Shown: one piece after another, positions 35,200-45,218 of the stretch | Position numbering within the stretch: the first letter of the stretch is position 1 | Layout: the number at the start of each line of letters is the position of its first letter | Assembly: GCF_001955655.1 (NCBI RefSeq) | Contig: NZ_MSPW01000004.1 | Coordinates: 248,001 to 312,000 of the forward strand | DNA: 64,000 bases | Source: Viridibacillus arenosi | GTDB taxonomy: Bacteria > Bacillota > Bacilli > Bacillales_A > Planococcaceae | Direction of reading: 5' to 3' | Position numbers and translations under genes: made by a program | The notes under the pieces: generated by a model | Told to the model about the DNA's origin: nothing | What the model saw: the letters and a program-made list of their open reading frames with translations, nothing else | The model's database searches: none

Positions 35200-37383
35200 A
35201 TGGGAAAAAGCTTAGTTTTAGCAGAAAAACCATCTGTAGCACGCGATATAGCACGTGTTTTAGGGTGTACAAAAAAAGGTAATGGCTTTCTAGAGGGGCC
35301 TCAATATATTGTTACTTGGGCACTCGGCCATTTAGTTACTCATGCTGATCCAGAACAGTACGATCAGAAGTTTAAAGAGTGGAAGATGGAAGATTTACCG
35401 ATATTACCGAATCCTTTCAAACTAGTACCTATTCGTCAAACAACAAAACAATACAATGCAGTGAAAGCACAATTAATACGTCAAGACGTCAATCAGATTA
35501 TTATAGCAACAGATGCAGGGCGTGAAGGGGAGCTAGTAGCTCGCTGGATATTAGAAAAAGCGAAATGCCGTAAACCTGTTAAACGTTTATGGATTTCGTC
35601 GGTGACGGATAAAGCTATTAAAGATGGCTTCAAAAACTTAAAAGATGGCCGTTCTTATGAACATTTATATGAGGCAGCTGTAGCACGTGCAGAAGCTGAC
35701 TGGGTTGTTGGCATTAATGCCACACGTGCTTTGACAGTTAAATATAATGCGCAATTATCCACTGGCCGTGTACAAACACCTACTCTTGCAATGATTGCAG
35801 AACGTGAACAACAAATTAAAAACTTTAAACCAAAAACGTATTATGGCTTACAAGCACATACAAACGAAACAAAATTCACTTGGTTTGACCGTCAAAATAA
35901 TCAATCTCAGTCTTTCCAAAAGGAAAAAATTGAACAGTTATTAAAAAAATTAGACTCTGTAACTGAAGGGGTTATTCAAGATATTCAAACGTCCCCAAAA
36001 CGTCAATCTGCCCCAGCATTATTTGATTTGACTGAGCTACAAAAAGAGGCACATAAGCGTTGGAGCTGGTCTGCAAAAGAAACACTTTCAACGCTTCAAA
36101 ATCTTTATGAGCGTCATAAAGTAGTTACTTATCCGCGTACAGATTCAAAGCATTTAACGGATGATATGAAGAGCACATTAAAGGAACGTATTAAAGCATC
36201 GGCTGTTGGGGATAATCGAGCTGCAGCGAACCTTTTACTTCGTAACAATTCAGTACAACCACAAAAGGGTGTTATTGATAATGCAAAAGTATCTGACCAC
36301 CATGCGATCATTCCAACTGAAGAAGTGGCTATTTTACAAGATTTGTCTGATAAAGAACGTCGCTTATACGATTTAATTGTCAAACGGTTTTTAGCTGTTT
36401 TCTTTGGCCCGTTCCAATATGATCAAACAACGGTTACGTTAGCTGTGGGTAATGAAGTATTTAAAGTAAAAGGCCGTACAATTCGTGATGAGGGCTGGAA
36501 ACGTGTATATCAACAAGATGATGATGACGACACAGATGAGCGTTCACTACCGAGCTACAATAAAGGTGATAAAATCGCTATCCGCGCCATTGCAATGACA
36601 CAAGGTGATACAAAGCCACCAGCCTATTTCAACGAAGGAACATTACTAGCTGCGATGGAAAATCCAGCACAATTTATGAGTGGTGAGTCGAAGGACTTAA
36701 TCAAAACGTTAAGTGAAACAGGTGGTATTGGCACTGTAGCAACACGTGCAGATATTATTGAGAAGCTATTTAATTCATTTTTAATTGAGAAAAAAGGTAA
36801 GGACCTACATGCTACTTCTAAAGGTCGTCAGCTTTTAGAATTAGTACCGACAGATTTAAAATCACCTGCTTTAACTGCAGAGTGGGAACAACAATTAACG
36901 AAAATTGCAAAAGGTTCAGCAAAAAAATCGGATTTCATTAATGATATGGTTAATTTTTCTGAAAAAGCTGTTAGTGATATTAAGAAGAGCGATCAAAAAT
37001 TCAAGCATGATAATGTTACAGGGAAAAGATGTCCAGATTGTGGGAAATTATTACTTGAGGTGAATGGTAAACGTGGTAAAATGCTTGTCTGCCAAGATCG
37101 AGCTTGTGGTCACAAGAAAAAAGTATCAATGGTGACGAATGCGCGCTGTCCAGTTTGTCATAAGAAATTGGAACTTCGTGGTGAAGGAGAAGGACGCATT
37201 TTCGTTTGCTCATGTGGCCATCGTGAAAAATTATCGGTATTTGAGAAACGTAAGAAGGAAACTGGTAATACAAAGGTTTCTAAAAAAGAAGTCCAAAAAT
37301 ATATGAAAAAACAAGATGATCAACCACAAAACAATGCAATGGCAGAGGCACTGAAGAAACTTTTAGGAACAAAAGATGAATAA
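35200..37383 (+). CDS. topB: DNA topoisomerase III
   Basis: 727 residues, the same length as B. subtilis TopB. The TOPRIM domain (about 1-150) has LAEKPSVARDIARVLG (catalytic Glu) and ATDAGREGELV. The catalytic Tyr is in VVTYPRTDSKHL. The C-terminal part (about 610-690) has paired Cys motifs (CPDCGKLL, CQDRACGH, CPVCHKKL, CSCGH) forming zinc ribbons. It is a type IA enzyme that decatenates DNA. The ATG has an AAGGAGATAAG site. Confidence 0.96.
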   Translation: MGKSLVLAEKPSVARDIARVLGCTKKGNGFLEGPQYIVTWALGHLVTHADPEQYDQKFKEWKMEDLPILPNPFKLVPIRQTTKQYNAVKAQLIRQDVNQIIIATDAGREGELVARWILEKAKCRKPVKRLWISSVTDKAIKDGFKNLKDGRSYEHLYEAAVARAEADWVVGINATRALTVKYNAQLSTGRVQTPTLAMIAEREQQIKNFKPKTYYGLQAHTNETKFTWFDRQNNQSQSFQKEKIEQLLKKLDSVTEGVIQDIQTSPKRQSAPALFDLTELQKEAHKRWSWSAKETLSTLQNLYERHKVVTYPRTDSKHLTDDMKSTLKERIKASAVGDNRAAANLLLRNNSVQPQKGVIDNAKVSDHHAIIPTEEVAILQDLSDKERRLYDLIVKRFLAVFFGPFQYDQTTVTLAVGNEVFKVKGRTIRDEGWKRVYQQDDDDDTDERSLPSYNKGDKIAIRAIAMTQGDTKPPAYFNEGTLLAAMENPAQFMSGESKDLIKTLSETGGIGTVATRADIIEKLFNSFLIEKKGKDLHATSKGRQLLELVPTDLKSPALTAEWEQQLTKIAKGSAKKSDFINDMVNFSEKAVSDIKKSDQKFKHDNVTGKRCPDCGKLLLEVNGKRGKMLVCQDRACGHKKKVSMVTNARCPVCHKKLELRGEGEGRIFVCSCGHREKLSVFEKRKKETGNTKVSKKEVQKYMKKQDDQPQNNAMAEALKKLLGTKDE

Positions 37384-37503
37384 ATGGGTATTTTTTACCA
37401 ATAAAATTTTATGAACATTTGAGAACAACGACCTTTTGAATTTTCAGATAACGGTGTTAAAATAGGTTTTAACTATAATGGTATTAGAAAAGAGGTGATT
37501 TGC

Positions 37504-38154
37504 ATGAAATTAGCTGCTCGATTAAACAATCAGTATACAGACATTGAAAATCGTAAGCGAGCTCTTAGGCAAAAGAATGCAGGTGATGCTTATCGTAAAA
37601 CAGCTCAGTATTTTCAACCAAAGTCGAATCCAGCTTTGGAAGAGCTAATGGATTTGCTAACGGGTAAAAAGGAAAAACAACATCAGCCGCAAGTCCAAGC
37701 TGCTATTCGTGAGCTTCAACAAAAGGACCATGAATTCCGTGCTAAAGCAAAAGATAACATGGAACAGACATCACCATTAGTTGAGACCTCAGTTGCAGTT
37801 AGTCAGGTTATTGAGAAAATGCGTTCCTCTACTAGTGCTACGCTCGAAAAAACAACTGGAGTGTTAGAGAGAGTTCACCATTCAGCATTAGAACCAATGA
37901 GACAAGATGTACGTACTGAAGACGAAAATGAGATAATCCAGCAAACTCGTGATCAAATCACCAAAGTAAAACAACCAGTTACAACAGAAGATTCTACTAA
38001 TCAATTTGGGCAAGTAACAAATTCAACACAAACTTTAGAGCAAAAGCTTAAACAGCGTCTATTTGATCGAGCAATTTCTCGCTATTCATATCATGTGCAG
38101 ATGGCGAAATCAGGATTTAGAGTGACGCAGCCTAGCTTTTATCGTATTGCTTAG
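37504..38154 (+). CDS. Conserved-looking hydrophilic protein, unknown
   Basis: 216 residues, no membrane segment, rich in Gln, Lys and Glu. It reads as mostly helical: [20 protein letters not shown], then a long charged middle and a C-terminal block [21 protein letters not shown] do not recognise a family. The frame opens at GTG 37495, which is part of the AAAGAGGTG site; ATG 37504 is 6 nt after it. The stop overlaps the ribosome site of the YbaK gene, so the two are probably one operon. Confidence 0.75.
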   Translation: MKLAARLNNQYTDIENRKRALRQKNAGDAYRKTAQYFQPKSNPALEELMDLLTGKKEKQHQPQVQAAIRELQQKDHEFRAKAKDNMEQTSPLVETSVAVSQVIEKMRSSTSATLEKTTGVLERVHHSALEPMRQDVRTEDENEIIQQTRDQITKVKQPVTTEDSTNQFGQVTNSTQTLEQKLKQRLFDRAISRYSYHVQMAKSGFRVTQPSFYRIA

Positions 38155-38168
38155 GAGAAGTGAATGTT

Positions 38169-38654
38169 TTGGCTAAAAATGCAAAAGTACAAAAAACAAA
38201 TGCAGTGCGCTTATTGGACCAAAAAAAAGTCCCATACTCATTGACAGAATATGAAATCACAGACGGTCAAGTCGATGGTATTTCAGTTGCAGGTAAAATT
38301 GGGCAACCTGTCGAGAGTGTTTATAAAACGCTCATTTCTACAGCTAGTAAAGGGAGATTTTACGTTTTCGTCATTCCGGTAGCAGCAGAGCTTAATCTAA
38401 AGGCTGCTGCAAAGGCTGTTGGGGAAAAGAAGATAGAGATGCTACCTGTCAAAGATTTATTGCCAACTACAGGGTATATTAGAGGTGGCTGTTCGCCTAT
38501 TGGTATGAAAAAGTTATTCCCAACCTTCATAGATGAATCAGCAAAAACGATTGACCGTATCTTTGTTAGTGCAGGGAAAATAGGCATGCAAATATGTATC
38601 CAACCGGCCGTTTTAGCAAAAATCATCGATGCGAAATTCGCAGCTATTATATAA
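38169..38654 (+). CDS. YbaK/EbsC-family aminoacyl-tRNA deacylase
   Basis: About 161 residues. [20 protein letters not shown] and [18 protein letters not shown] match the YbaK/Cys-tRNA(Pro) deacylase family, including the conserved Lys after [21 protein letters not shown] is the second hallmark. It removes cysteine wrongly attached to tRNA-Pro. The GTG at 38160 is only 2 nt from AGGAG; TTG 38169 (11 nt) is preferred, but the start is not certain. Confidence 0.9.
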   Translation: MAKNAKVQKTNAVRLLDQKKVPYSLTEYEITDGQVDGISVAGKIGQPVESVYKTLISTASKGRFYVFVIPVAAELNLKAAAKAVGEKKIEMLPVKDLLPTTGYIRGGCSPIGMKKLFPTFIDESAKTIDRIFVSAGKIGMQICIQPAVLAKIIDAKFAAII

Positions 38655-38711
38655 ATCTAGGACAGTATTATTTTAAATAGGAACGAATTTTGTTATAATA
38701 GTTTAGTTATC

Positions 38712-38760
38712 ATTGAAAAGCCACTTTATGCTTGTTGCGTAGAGGGCTTTTCATTTTTCT
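38712..38760 (+). terminator. Likely Rho-independent terminator
   Basis: GAAAAGCC pairs with GGCTTTTC across a long loop, followed by ATTTTTC; lies between the ybaK-like gene and the YczE-family gene. Confidence 0.6.
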
Positions 38761-38778
38761 GTAGAAAGAAGGATTCTA

Positions 38779-39420
38779 GTGAATAAAATAAATAGTTGGC
38801 GCTGGGGATTTTTTATGACGGGACTTATCGTCATTGCGCTCGGTGTTTCGTTAACAATTAAAGGGCAAACCTTTGGGGTAGGCTCATGGGATGTACTGCA
38901 TATAGGTCTATTCAAAAACTTCGGTTTTTCCATTGGTAGTTGGTCAATTATTACTGGCATAATTATTATTGGTATTACAGCAATTGGTACTCGTCAATTG
39001 CCTAAGATAGGGACCTTTATCAATATGGTGTGTATCGGTATTTTTATTGATTTCTTCAATTGGTTATTGCCTGATGTTGATCATTTAGCACTACAATTTC
39101 TTAGCTTCGTAATCGGTATTATTTTAATAGGTTTAGGTGGCGGAATGTACATCTCAGCAAATCTTGGGGCAGGTCCTCGTGATAGCTTGATGCTTTTAGC
39201 TGTAGACAAGCTGGGTTTAAGTATTACTAAAGCCCGTACAATTATGGAAATTGCAGTTGCTGTAGCAGGATGGTTACTTGGTGGTCCTGTAGGTCTTGGT
39301 ACTGTCCTTATGGCATTTGGTCTTGGTCCTATTGTTCAATTTTCGCTTGCGTATAGCCGCAAATTATTATTGAAATGTATTGGCGAAGAACAAGTAACAT
39401 TTTCAGAGTTAACGAAATAA
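38779..39420 (+). CDS. YczE-family membrane protein
   Basis: 213 residues with five to six transmembrane helices. GVSLTIKGQTFGVGSWDVLHIGL and GGGMYISANLGAGPRDSLMLLAV are the internal repeats of the YczE (DUF6198) family. B. subtilis YczE is needed for surfactin production by an unknown route; here no synthetase is nearby, so function is unknown. The GTG start follows AAGGA at 6 nt. Confidence 0.87.
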   Translation: MNKINSWRWGFFMTGLIVIALGVSLTIKGQTFGVGSWDVLHIGLFKNFGFSIGSWSIITGIIIIGITAIGTRQLPKIGTFINMVCIGIFIDFFNWLLPDVDHLALQFLSFVIGIILIGLGGGMYISANLGAGPRDSLMLLAVDKLGLSITKARTIMEIAVAVAGWLLGGPVGLGTVLMAFGLGPIVQFSLAYSRKLLLKCIGEEQVTFSELTK

Positions 39421-39422
39421 GT

Positions 39423-39460
39423 AGAAAGTGAGTAGATAATTGTCTACTCACTTTTTTAAT
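39423..39460 (+). terminator. Rho-independent terminator
   Basis: Perfect 12-bp stem (39425-39436 with 39442-39453) ending in T6. Confidence 0.86.
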
Positions 39461-39734
39461 ACTCTAGAATAAGATGAGTGAGTCATAACAGAGAAATTTA
39501 GAAGAGGTTATGAATGATGAATTACTTAATAGAATGTACTGTTTCCATCAAAATAATCTAGAAAAGTAAGTATTCTAATTTTTCTGAGTGTACAACTGTG
39601 TTTCTTGTAAGGACAGTATGTCTAGTTATTGCAATGAATTTCATATCGCTGTTGGTAATAGTTCTTTTCAGATGTACAAATAACGATGAAAGTATGCTAC
39701 AATATTTTTATCGAAAATTGAAAGGATGATATTC
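39461..39734. other. Intergenic region upstream of kbl
   Basis: About 270 bp without a clear gene. TATGCTACAAT at about 39694-39704 looks like an extended -10 for kbl, without a convincing -35. Nothing else recognised. Confidence 0.4.
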
Positions 39735-40925
39735 TTGTCAAACGTACTGAACACATTCGTAGACGACAACTTGCAACAACTGCGCGACCAAGGCTTATAC
39801 AACGAAATAGATCCAGTAGAAGGCCCGAACGGTTCAGTTATTCAAGTGCGTGGCAAAAATTTGGTCAACCTATCTTCAAATAACTATCTTGGCTTAGCAA
39901 CAAATGATAAATTAAAGAAAATTGCTCAAGAAGCAATCGAAAAATACGGCGTAGGTGCTGGAGCAGTCCGCACAATCAATGGTACACTCGATCTTCACGT
40001 TAAATTAGAAGAGAAACTAGCAGAATTTAAAGGTACAGAAGCAGCCATTTCATATCAATCAGGATTCAACTGTAATATGGCAGCCATTTCGGCTGTTATG
40101 GATAAAAATGATGCTATCCTTTCTGATCAACTAAATCACGCATCTATTATAGATGGTTGTCGCTTATCAAAAGCAAAAATTATTGCTTTTAATCACTCTG
40201 ACATGGACGATTTACGTGCCAAAGCAAAAGCAGCAACTGAATCAGGCTTATACAATAAAGTAATGGTCATCACTGACGGTGTGTTTTCAATGGATGGAGA
40301 TATCGCAAAACTTCCTGAAATCGTAGAAATTGCGAAAGAATTTGACCTTATTACATATGTGGATGATGCTCATGGATCAGGTGTAACAGGTAAAGGGAAA
40401 GGTACTGTGAAGCACTTCGGTTTAGAAAAAGAGATCGACTTCCAAATCGGTACACTGTCTAAAGCAATTGGTGTAGTAGGTGGTTACGTAGCTGGTAAGA
40501 AGAATTTAATTGATTGGTTAAAAGTACGTTCTCGTCCATTTTTATTTTCAACAGCTTTACCACCAGGTGATGTTGCTGCAATCACTGCAGCTGTTCAAAT
40601 GTTAATTGATTCAACAGAACTTTGCGATAAACTGTGGGAAAATGGCGATTATTTAAAAGCGGGTCTGAAAAAACTTGGTTTTAACATCGGCGCATCTGAA
40701 ACACCGATTACACCGTGTATCATTGGTGACGAAAAACTAACTCAAGCCTTTTCTGCTCGTCTCTTTGAAGAAGGCGTATACGCTAAATCAATCGTCTTCC
40801 CAACTGTACCAAAAGGCACTGGACGCGTACGTAATATGCCAACTGCCGCACATACAAAAGAAATGCTAGACGAAGCTTTAGCGACTTATGAAAAAGTAGG
40901 TAAAGAGCTAGGCGTAATTTTTTAA
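39735..40925 (+). CDS. kbl: Glycine C-acetyltransferase (2-amino-3-ketobutyrate CoA ligase)
   Basis: 396 residues, alpha-oxoamine synthase family. [11 protein letters not shown] and [15 protein letters not shown] are family blocks; VDDAHGSG and [13 protein letters not shown] (PLP-binding Lys) complete the active site. It converts 2-amino-3-ketobutyrate plus CoA to glycine and acetyl-CoA, the second step of threonine degradation; the first enzyme, a threonine dehydrogenase, is encoded at 50.4 kb. The frame opens at ATG 39726, but AAAGGA ends at 39725, favouring TTG 39735. A related BioF-type activity is possible but the long N-terminus fits Kbl. Confidence 0.93.
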   Translation: MSNVLNTFVDDNLQQLRDQGLYNEIDPVEGPNGSVIQVRGKNLVNLSSNNYLGLATNDKLKKIAQEAIEKYGVGAGAVRTINGTLDLHVKLEEKLAEFKGTEAAISYQSGFNCNMAAISAVMDKNDAILSDQLNHASIIDGCRLSKAKIIAFNHSDMDDLRAKAKAATESGLYNKVMVITDGVFSMDGDIAKLPEIVEIAKEFDLITYVDDAHGSGVTGKGKGTVKHFGLEKEIDFQIGTLSKAIGVVGGYVAGKKNLIDWLKVRSRPFLFSTALPPGDVAAITAAVQMLIDSTELCDKLWENGDYLKAGLKKLGFNIGASETPITPCIIGDEKLTQAFSARLFEEGVYAKSIVFPTVPKGTGRVRNMPTAAHTKEMLDEALATYEKVGKELGVIF

Positions 40926-40927
40926 TA

Positions 40928-40967
40928 TAAAAAATGCTCAGCGCTATGTGTGCTGGGCATTTTATTA
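40928..40967 (+). terminator. Rho-independent terminator
   Basis: About 14-bp stem with wobble pairs (40930-40943 with 40949-40962) and T-rich tail after kbl. Confidence 0.82.
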
Positions 40968-41043
40968 GGAAATTTTCTTTGTTAAATCTATAACCATCTG
41001 TGATTATGTGACTGTTTTATTGATATATTTATTAAACCCATGC

Positions 41044-41082
41044 ACTGAAAAGCTAACTTATGAAATAAGTTAGCTTTTCAGT
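41044..41082. terminator. Strong hairpin after mtnE
   Basis: Perfect 18-bp stem (41044-41061 with 41065-41082) 11 nt after the mtnE stop; T run is only moderate, but position fits a terminator. Confidence 0.7.
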
Positions 41083-41092
41083 TTATAAATAC

Positions 41093-42256
41093 TTAAAATA
41101 AATTTAGTTTTGAGATACGAGTTATTGCTTCATGAAGCCTGTCCTCATCAACAAGTAAGCCAACACGTACGTACCCTTCTCCATATTCACCAAAACCATT
41201 ACCCGCAGCAACTGCTACATCAGCCTGTTCTAGCAATAAATCAGCAAATGTTTCACTCGTATATCCTTTTGGTACAGGAAGCCATGCAAAGAATGATCCT
41301 TTTGGAGCTGTCACTGCCCAGCCAATACGATCGCAAGCGACTTTTAATGCGTTCCGGCGGCTTTCATACATAGCCACTAACTCAGTTACACAATCTTGTG
41401 AACTAGAAAGTGCTGCAATACCAGCCTCTTGCACAGCAGGAAATAGGCTGACAAATAAATGGTCTTGTACTAAATTTAATGCTTCAATTAACTTTGCGTT
41501 ACCAACGGCAAAGCCGACCCGCCAACCGGCCATATTATACGTTTTCGATAAAGTATACAACTCAACCCCGACATCTTTAGCACCTTCAGCTTGTAAAAAG
41601 CTCACTGGTTTTTCACTATCAAATCCAATTGCTCCATATGCAAAGTCATGCATTACTGCAATATCGTGATCTTTCGCAAACTGCACAGTTTCATCGAAAA
41701 ATGATAAATTAGCAACAGCACCAGTTGGGTTGTTTGGGTAATTTAAATACATTAATTTCGCACGAGCTTTTACCTCATCTGACACAGTTGTGTAATCAGG
41801 TAGGAAGTTGTTTTCCGCTAGTAATGGAAGTGTATCGAACTTGACATCCGCTAGTGCTACGCCTGACCAATAGTCCGGATAACCAGGGTCTGGGAGTAGC
41901 ATTGAATCACCAGGGTTCATAATAGCTAAAGGTAATTCAACTACACCAATTTTTGTGCCGAAAAGTATGGCTACTTCCGTATCTGTATCAATTTCAACGC
42001 CGTATTCTCGCGCATAAAATTCAGCAATGGCTTCCTTGAATTTTGGCAAGCCACGGAATGGAGAGTATTTATGAGTTTGCGGATTAATAACAGCTTCCTG
42101 CATAGCTTTTATAATATGAGGAGGCGTTGGTTGGTCTGGATTTCCTTGGCCTAAATTGATGACATCTCTACCTTCCGCAACTGCGGCACCTACTTTTTGT
42201 ACTAAAGTTGCGAAAAACTGCTTCGGCAACTGTTGTAATCTCGTTGAAAATTCCAT
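41093..42256 (-). CDS. mtnE: PLP aminotransferase, MtnE-like (methionine salvage)
   Basis: 387 residues, class I/II fold. INLGQGNPDQPTPPHI at the N-terminus, LNYPNNPTGAVA, TLSKTYNMAGWRVGFA (PLP Lys) and a late Arg (GYVRVGLL) are present. MtnE in Bacillus transaminates 4-methylthio-2-oxobutanoate to methionine with glutamine. The divergent neighbour is an MtnU-like amidase, as in the B. subtilis salvage locus, and the methionine transporter follows; this supports the assignment over generic PatA. The ATG 42256 has GGGGG 11 nt upstream. Confidence 0.82.
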   Translation of the reverse strand: MEFSTRLQQLPKQFFATLVQKVGAAVAEGRDVINLGQGNPDQPTPPHIIKAMQEAVINPQTHKYSPFRGLPKFKEAIAEFYAREYGVEIDTDTEVAILFGTKIGVVELPLAIMNPGDSMLLPDPGYPDYWSGVALADVKFDTLPLLAENNFLPDYTTVSDEVKARAKLMYLNYPNNPTGAVANLSFFDETVQFAKDHDIAVMHDFAYGAIGFDSEKPVSFLQAEGAKDVGVELYTLSKTYNMAGWRVGFAVGNAKLIEALNLVQDHLFVSLFPAVQEAGIAALSSSQDCVTELVAMYESRRNALKVACDRIGWAVTAPKGSFFAWLPVPKGYTSETFADLLLEQADVAVAAGNGFGEYGEGYVRVGLLVDEDRLHEAITRISKLNLF

Positions 42257-42297
42257 CTTCGAACAAACCCCCTTGAATTATTTTCTTTAATAACTTG

Positions 42298-42354
42298 TTA
42301 TCCACAAAATCTTTCTTATAAAAACGCTATACACAACAACTACTTTGTGGATAA
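42298..42354. promoter_or_regulatory. DnaA-box group in the mtnE/mtnU divergent region
   Basis: TTATCCACA (42298-42306) and TGTGGATAA (42346-42354) are perfect DnaA boxes in opposite orientation; CTATACACA (42327-42335) between them has one mismatch to TTATNCACA. The region also carries both promoters. Confidence 0.65.
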
Positions 42355-42436
42355 AATAGACGTATGTATAAAATAGTCGCAATAATAAGAGAAATATTAT
42401 AACCTTTTTAAGAAAATGTCTACAGGTGGTGGAGTT

Positions 42437-43225
42437 ATGAAAATTGCATGTATACAATTAAATGTTGCCTTCGGGGACATCGAAAAAAATTTTACAAACG
42501 TCGAAAAGTTTATCAGGGAGGCCGCTGATAAGGGGGCGGAACTCGCAATTCTTCCCGAAATGTGGAATTCTAGCTATGCTTTAGAGAAATTAGAAGACCT
42601 TGCAGATCCGAACGGGGAACGCACAAAGAATTTTCTACAAAAGCTTTCAGAAGAATTACAAATTCATATTGTTGGTGGCTCGGTATCAACGAAAAAAGAT
42701 GGTAAATTCTATAATACGATGTACGTATATAACAACAAAGGGGAGCTTGTCAGCGAATATGATAAAGCGCATCTTTTCCGTCTAATGGACGAGCATTTGT
42801 ATTTATCAGCTGGCGATAAGCAAAATAACTTTGAACTGGGTGATATTCCAGCAGCTGGTGTTATCTGCTACGATATTCGTTTTCCAGAGTGGTTACGTCT
42901 TCATGCATTGAACGGAGCGAAAGTAATTTTCGTTTCTGCACAATGGCCAACGCCACGTATTGATCATTGGAAAACGTTATTACAAGCACGTGCAATTGAA
43001 AGCCAGTGTTTTGTTATTGCAGTAAATAGAATTAGCCATAAAAAACAAAATTTCAACGGTCAATCGATGGTTATTGAACCTTGGGGTGAAGTGTTATGGA
43101 CTGGTGGAGAAGATGAAGAAATGGCGATTATCGATGTCGATTTCTCTATAGTGGATGAAATTCGCCAACGAATCCCGGTATATGATGATCGTCGTCCTGA
43201 ATTATATAAAGATATTTTGAAATAA
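42437..43225 (+). CDS. mtnU: Nitrilase-superfamily omega-amidase, MtnU-like
   Basis: 262 residues. The Glu-Lys-Cys triad is visible: LPEMWNSSY, EYDKAHLF and GVICYDIRFPEW. It probably hydrolyses alpha-ketoglutaramate, the by-product when MtnE uses glutamine as amino donor, to 2-oxoglutarate and ammonia. The divergent mtnE supports this. The frame opens at ATG 42416, but AGGTGG lies 7 nt before ATG 42437. No terminator is seen before the S-box promoter. Confidence 0.87.
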   Translation: MKIACIQLNVAFGDIEKNFTNVEKFIREAADKGAELAILPEMWNSSYALEKLEDLADPNGERTKNFLQKLSEELQIHIVGGSVSTKKDGKFYNTMYVYNNKGELVSEYDKAHLFRLMDEHLYLSAGDKQNNFELGDIPAAGVICYDIRFPEWLRLHALNGAKVIFVSAQWPTPRIDHWKTLLQARAIESQCFVIAVNRISHKKQNFNGQSMVIEPWGEVLWTGGEDEEMAIIDVDFSIVDEIRQRIPVYDDRRPELYKDILK

Positions 43226-43246
43226 TTCAAAGTTTCAAAAAAGTGT

Positions 43247-43275
43247 TTGACATCTACATTATTTCACAGTAATAT
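43247..43275 (+). promoter_or_regulatory. Sigma-A promoter of the met riboswitch transcript
   Basis: TTGACA (43247-43252), 17-bp spacer, TAATAT (43270-43275). Transcription would start near 43282, about 27 nt before the S-box. Confidence 0.88.
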
Positions 43276-43308
43276 TTAGTTCATAACTTACAAACGAATA
43301 TTGAATTT

Positions 43309-43463
43309 TATCTAGAGAGACCGAGGGATAGGCCCTATGACGTCCGGCAACCCCCTGCCAAAGGGAAGGTGCCAATTCCTACAGAATGAGTACATTCTGG
43401 AAGATAAATCGCCAATTTACACTTACGATGCTTCTTTCAGATAACCGAAAGAAGCGTTTTTTA
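43309..43463 (+). promoter_or_regulatory. SAM-I (S-box) riboswitch with terminator
   Basis: The S-box core is clear: TATCTAGAGAGACCGAGGGA at 43309, GGCCCTATGA, CCGGCAACC, AAGGTGCCAATTCC and the closing AGATAA near 43401. A terminator follows: GCTTCTTTC (43430-43438) pairs with GAAAGAAGC (43447-43455), then T6. With SAM bound, transcription of metNPQ should stop; when SAM is low, the operon is made. Confidence 0.96.
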
Positions 43464-43528
43464 ATACAGCAAATTCCAAGTATTTCTATAGAAGTTACAT
43501 AATTTAAACAGATTTGAGGGGATACAAT

Positions 43529-44542
43529 ATGCTCGAGATTCAGAATCTTACAAAAGTATATAAAACCAAGAAGGGTACGGTAACGGGTGTAGACAACGTA
43601 TCGTTGACAATCGATGAAGGTGAAGTTTTCGGTATTGTTGGCTATTCTGGCGCAGGAAAAAGCTCGCTTCTACGTTGTATCAATTTATTAGAGCGACCAA
43701 CAAGTGGCAGTATCGTAGTAAATGGTCAAGATTTAACAAAATTAAAAGGTGAACAACTTCGTAAAGCGCGTTTGAAAATCGGAATGATATTCCAACATTT
43801 TTACTTAATCAGTCAAAAAACGGTTGGCGAAAATATTGAATTTGCTTTAAAAGCAGCGGCTACACCACCGAAGCTGATTAATGCTCGTGTAAAAGAATTG
43901 CTTGAAATGGTAGGTTTATCTGAGAAAATAGACGTTTACCCAGCACAATTAAGTGGTGGTCAAAAGCAACGTGTCGGCATTGCCCGCGCACTTGCAAATA
44001 ATCCATCCGTACTACTTTGTGATGAAGCGACATCAGCACTTGACCCAAAAACAACGGTTTCCATTTTACGCTTACTAAAAAAGATCAATCGTGAGCTAAA
44101 TATTACAATCATCCTTATCACGCACGAAATGGATGTTGTGAAAGAAATTTGTGATCGAATGGTTATTATGCAAGATGGAAGAGTCATTGAAGAAGGGGCA
44201 GTTTACGACGTTTTTGCAAATCCGGTTGAGCCATTAACACAAGAATTTATTAGCAGCGTTGTATCATTTGAACTGCCACCAACGATTCTTAAAGGTGTGA
44301 CAGGGGAAATTGTGAAAGTACTATTCAAAGGAGATGTAGCTGGAGAGGGCGTCATTTCAGATATGATTCAAAACTTTGAAGTACGTGGTAATTTCTTGCA
44401 CGGCACAATTGAATATATTCAAGAAAAACCTCTTGGCATTTTCTTAATGGAGCTACAAGGTCAACCGGATAATGTAGGGAGAGCTATTTCTTATATGGAA
44501 GGACGCGGTGCGTTTGTGGAGGTGATTAACAATGCTATTTGA
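43529..44542 (+). CDS. metN: Methionine ABC importer ATPase MetN
   Basis: 337 residues: ATPase domain with GYSGAGKSS, LSGGQKQRVGIARAL, LLCDEATSALDP and ITHEM, and a C-terminal NIL domain (about 260-337) that binds methionine for feedback inhibition in this family. The frame opens at TTG 43514, but GAGGGG sits 8 nt before ATG 43529. First gene of the S-box operon; it overlaps metP by 11 nt. Confidence 0.96.
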   Translation: MLEIQNLTKVYKTKKGTVTGVDNVSLTIDEGEVFGIVGYSGAGKSSLLRCINLLERPTSGSIVVNGQDLTKLKGEQLRKARLKIGMIFQHFYLISQKTVGENIEFALKAAATPPKLINARVKELLEMVGLSEKIDVYPAQLSGGQKQRVGIARALANNPSVLLCDEATSALDPKTTVSILRLLKKINRELNITIILITHEMDVVKEICDRMVIMQDGRVIEEGAVYDVFANPVEPLTQEFISSVVSFELPPTILKGVTGEIVKVLFKGDVAGEGVISDMIQNFEVRGNFLHGTIEYIQEKPLGIFLMELQGQPDNVGRAISYMEGRGAFVEVINNAI

Positions 44543-45203
44543 TTTCGAGCACTTTATTAGTATGCTTCCAGACATTTGGAAAGCATTTGGTGAAACGTTA
44601 CTGATGATTGGTATTTCACTTAGCATTTCACTAATTATTGGTTTACCACTTGGAATTATACTATTTGTTACAAGCAAAGGTTTATTTTTACGTAATCGTT
44701 TTTTTAACGGAATTTTAGGGTTTATCGTCAATCTAGTTCGTTCCGTTCCGTATATCATTCTATTAGTAGCGTTGTTCCCGCTAACAAAAATACTGGTTGG
44801 AGATACAATTGGTCCCGTAGCGGCAAGTGTTTCATTATCTGTAGCAGCCATTCCGTTCTTTGCGAGACTTGTAGAAACGTCTATGCGTGAAGTTGATAAA
44901 GGTGTCATCGAGGCATCAATAGCTGTCGGTGCAACACCGTGGATGATTATACGAGATGTGCTATTACCTGAAGCGAAATCGGGTATTATCCAAGGTGTGA
45001 CAATGACGATTATTAGTTTAGTCGCATATTCCGCAATGGCTGGTATTGTCGGCGGCGGTGGAATTGGCGACCTAGCTATTCGCTTTGGTTACTACCGCTA
45101 TGACAACACAATTATGATTGCGACAGTTGTCATTTTAATTGTTATTGTCCAAATTATTCAACTTTCAGGCGATGCCATTTCAAAAGCAATTGATAAACGA
45201 TAA
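44532..45203 (+). CDS. metP: Methionine ABC importer permease MetP (MetI)
   Basis: 223 residues, five to six helices, with the permease EAA loop EASIAVGATPWMIIRDVLLPEA. It forms the membrane channel of the MetNPQ importer. GGAGGTG lies 8 nt before the ATG inside the end of metN, so translation is coupled. Confidence 0.95.
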   Translation: MLFDFEHFISMLPDIWKAFGETLLMIGISLSISLIIGLPLGIILFVTSKGLFLRNRFFNGILGFIVNLVRSVPYIILLVALFPLTKILVGDTIGPVAASVSLSVAAIPFFARLVETSMREVDKGVIEASIAVGATPWMIIRDVLLPEAKSGIIQGVTMTIISLVAYSAMAGIVGGGGIGDLAIRFGYYRYDNTIMIATVVILIVIVQIIQLSGDAISKAIDKR

Positions 45204-45218
45204 AGGGGAGATTTGAAA

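Noticed and set aside
39517-39564. 15-codon leader peptide (ATG ATG AAT TAC ...) before kbl
   Set aside because: It has a fair ribosome site but no run of Thr or Gly codons and no attenuator hairpin between it and kbl.
42257-42436. S-box upstream of mtnE or mtnU
   Set aside because: None of the S-box core motifs occur; the only S-box is at 43309-43463.
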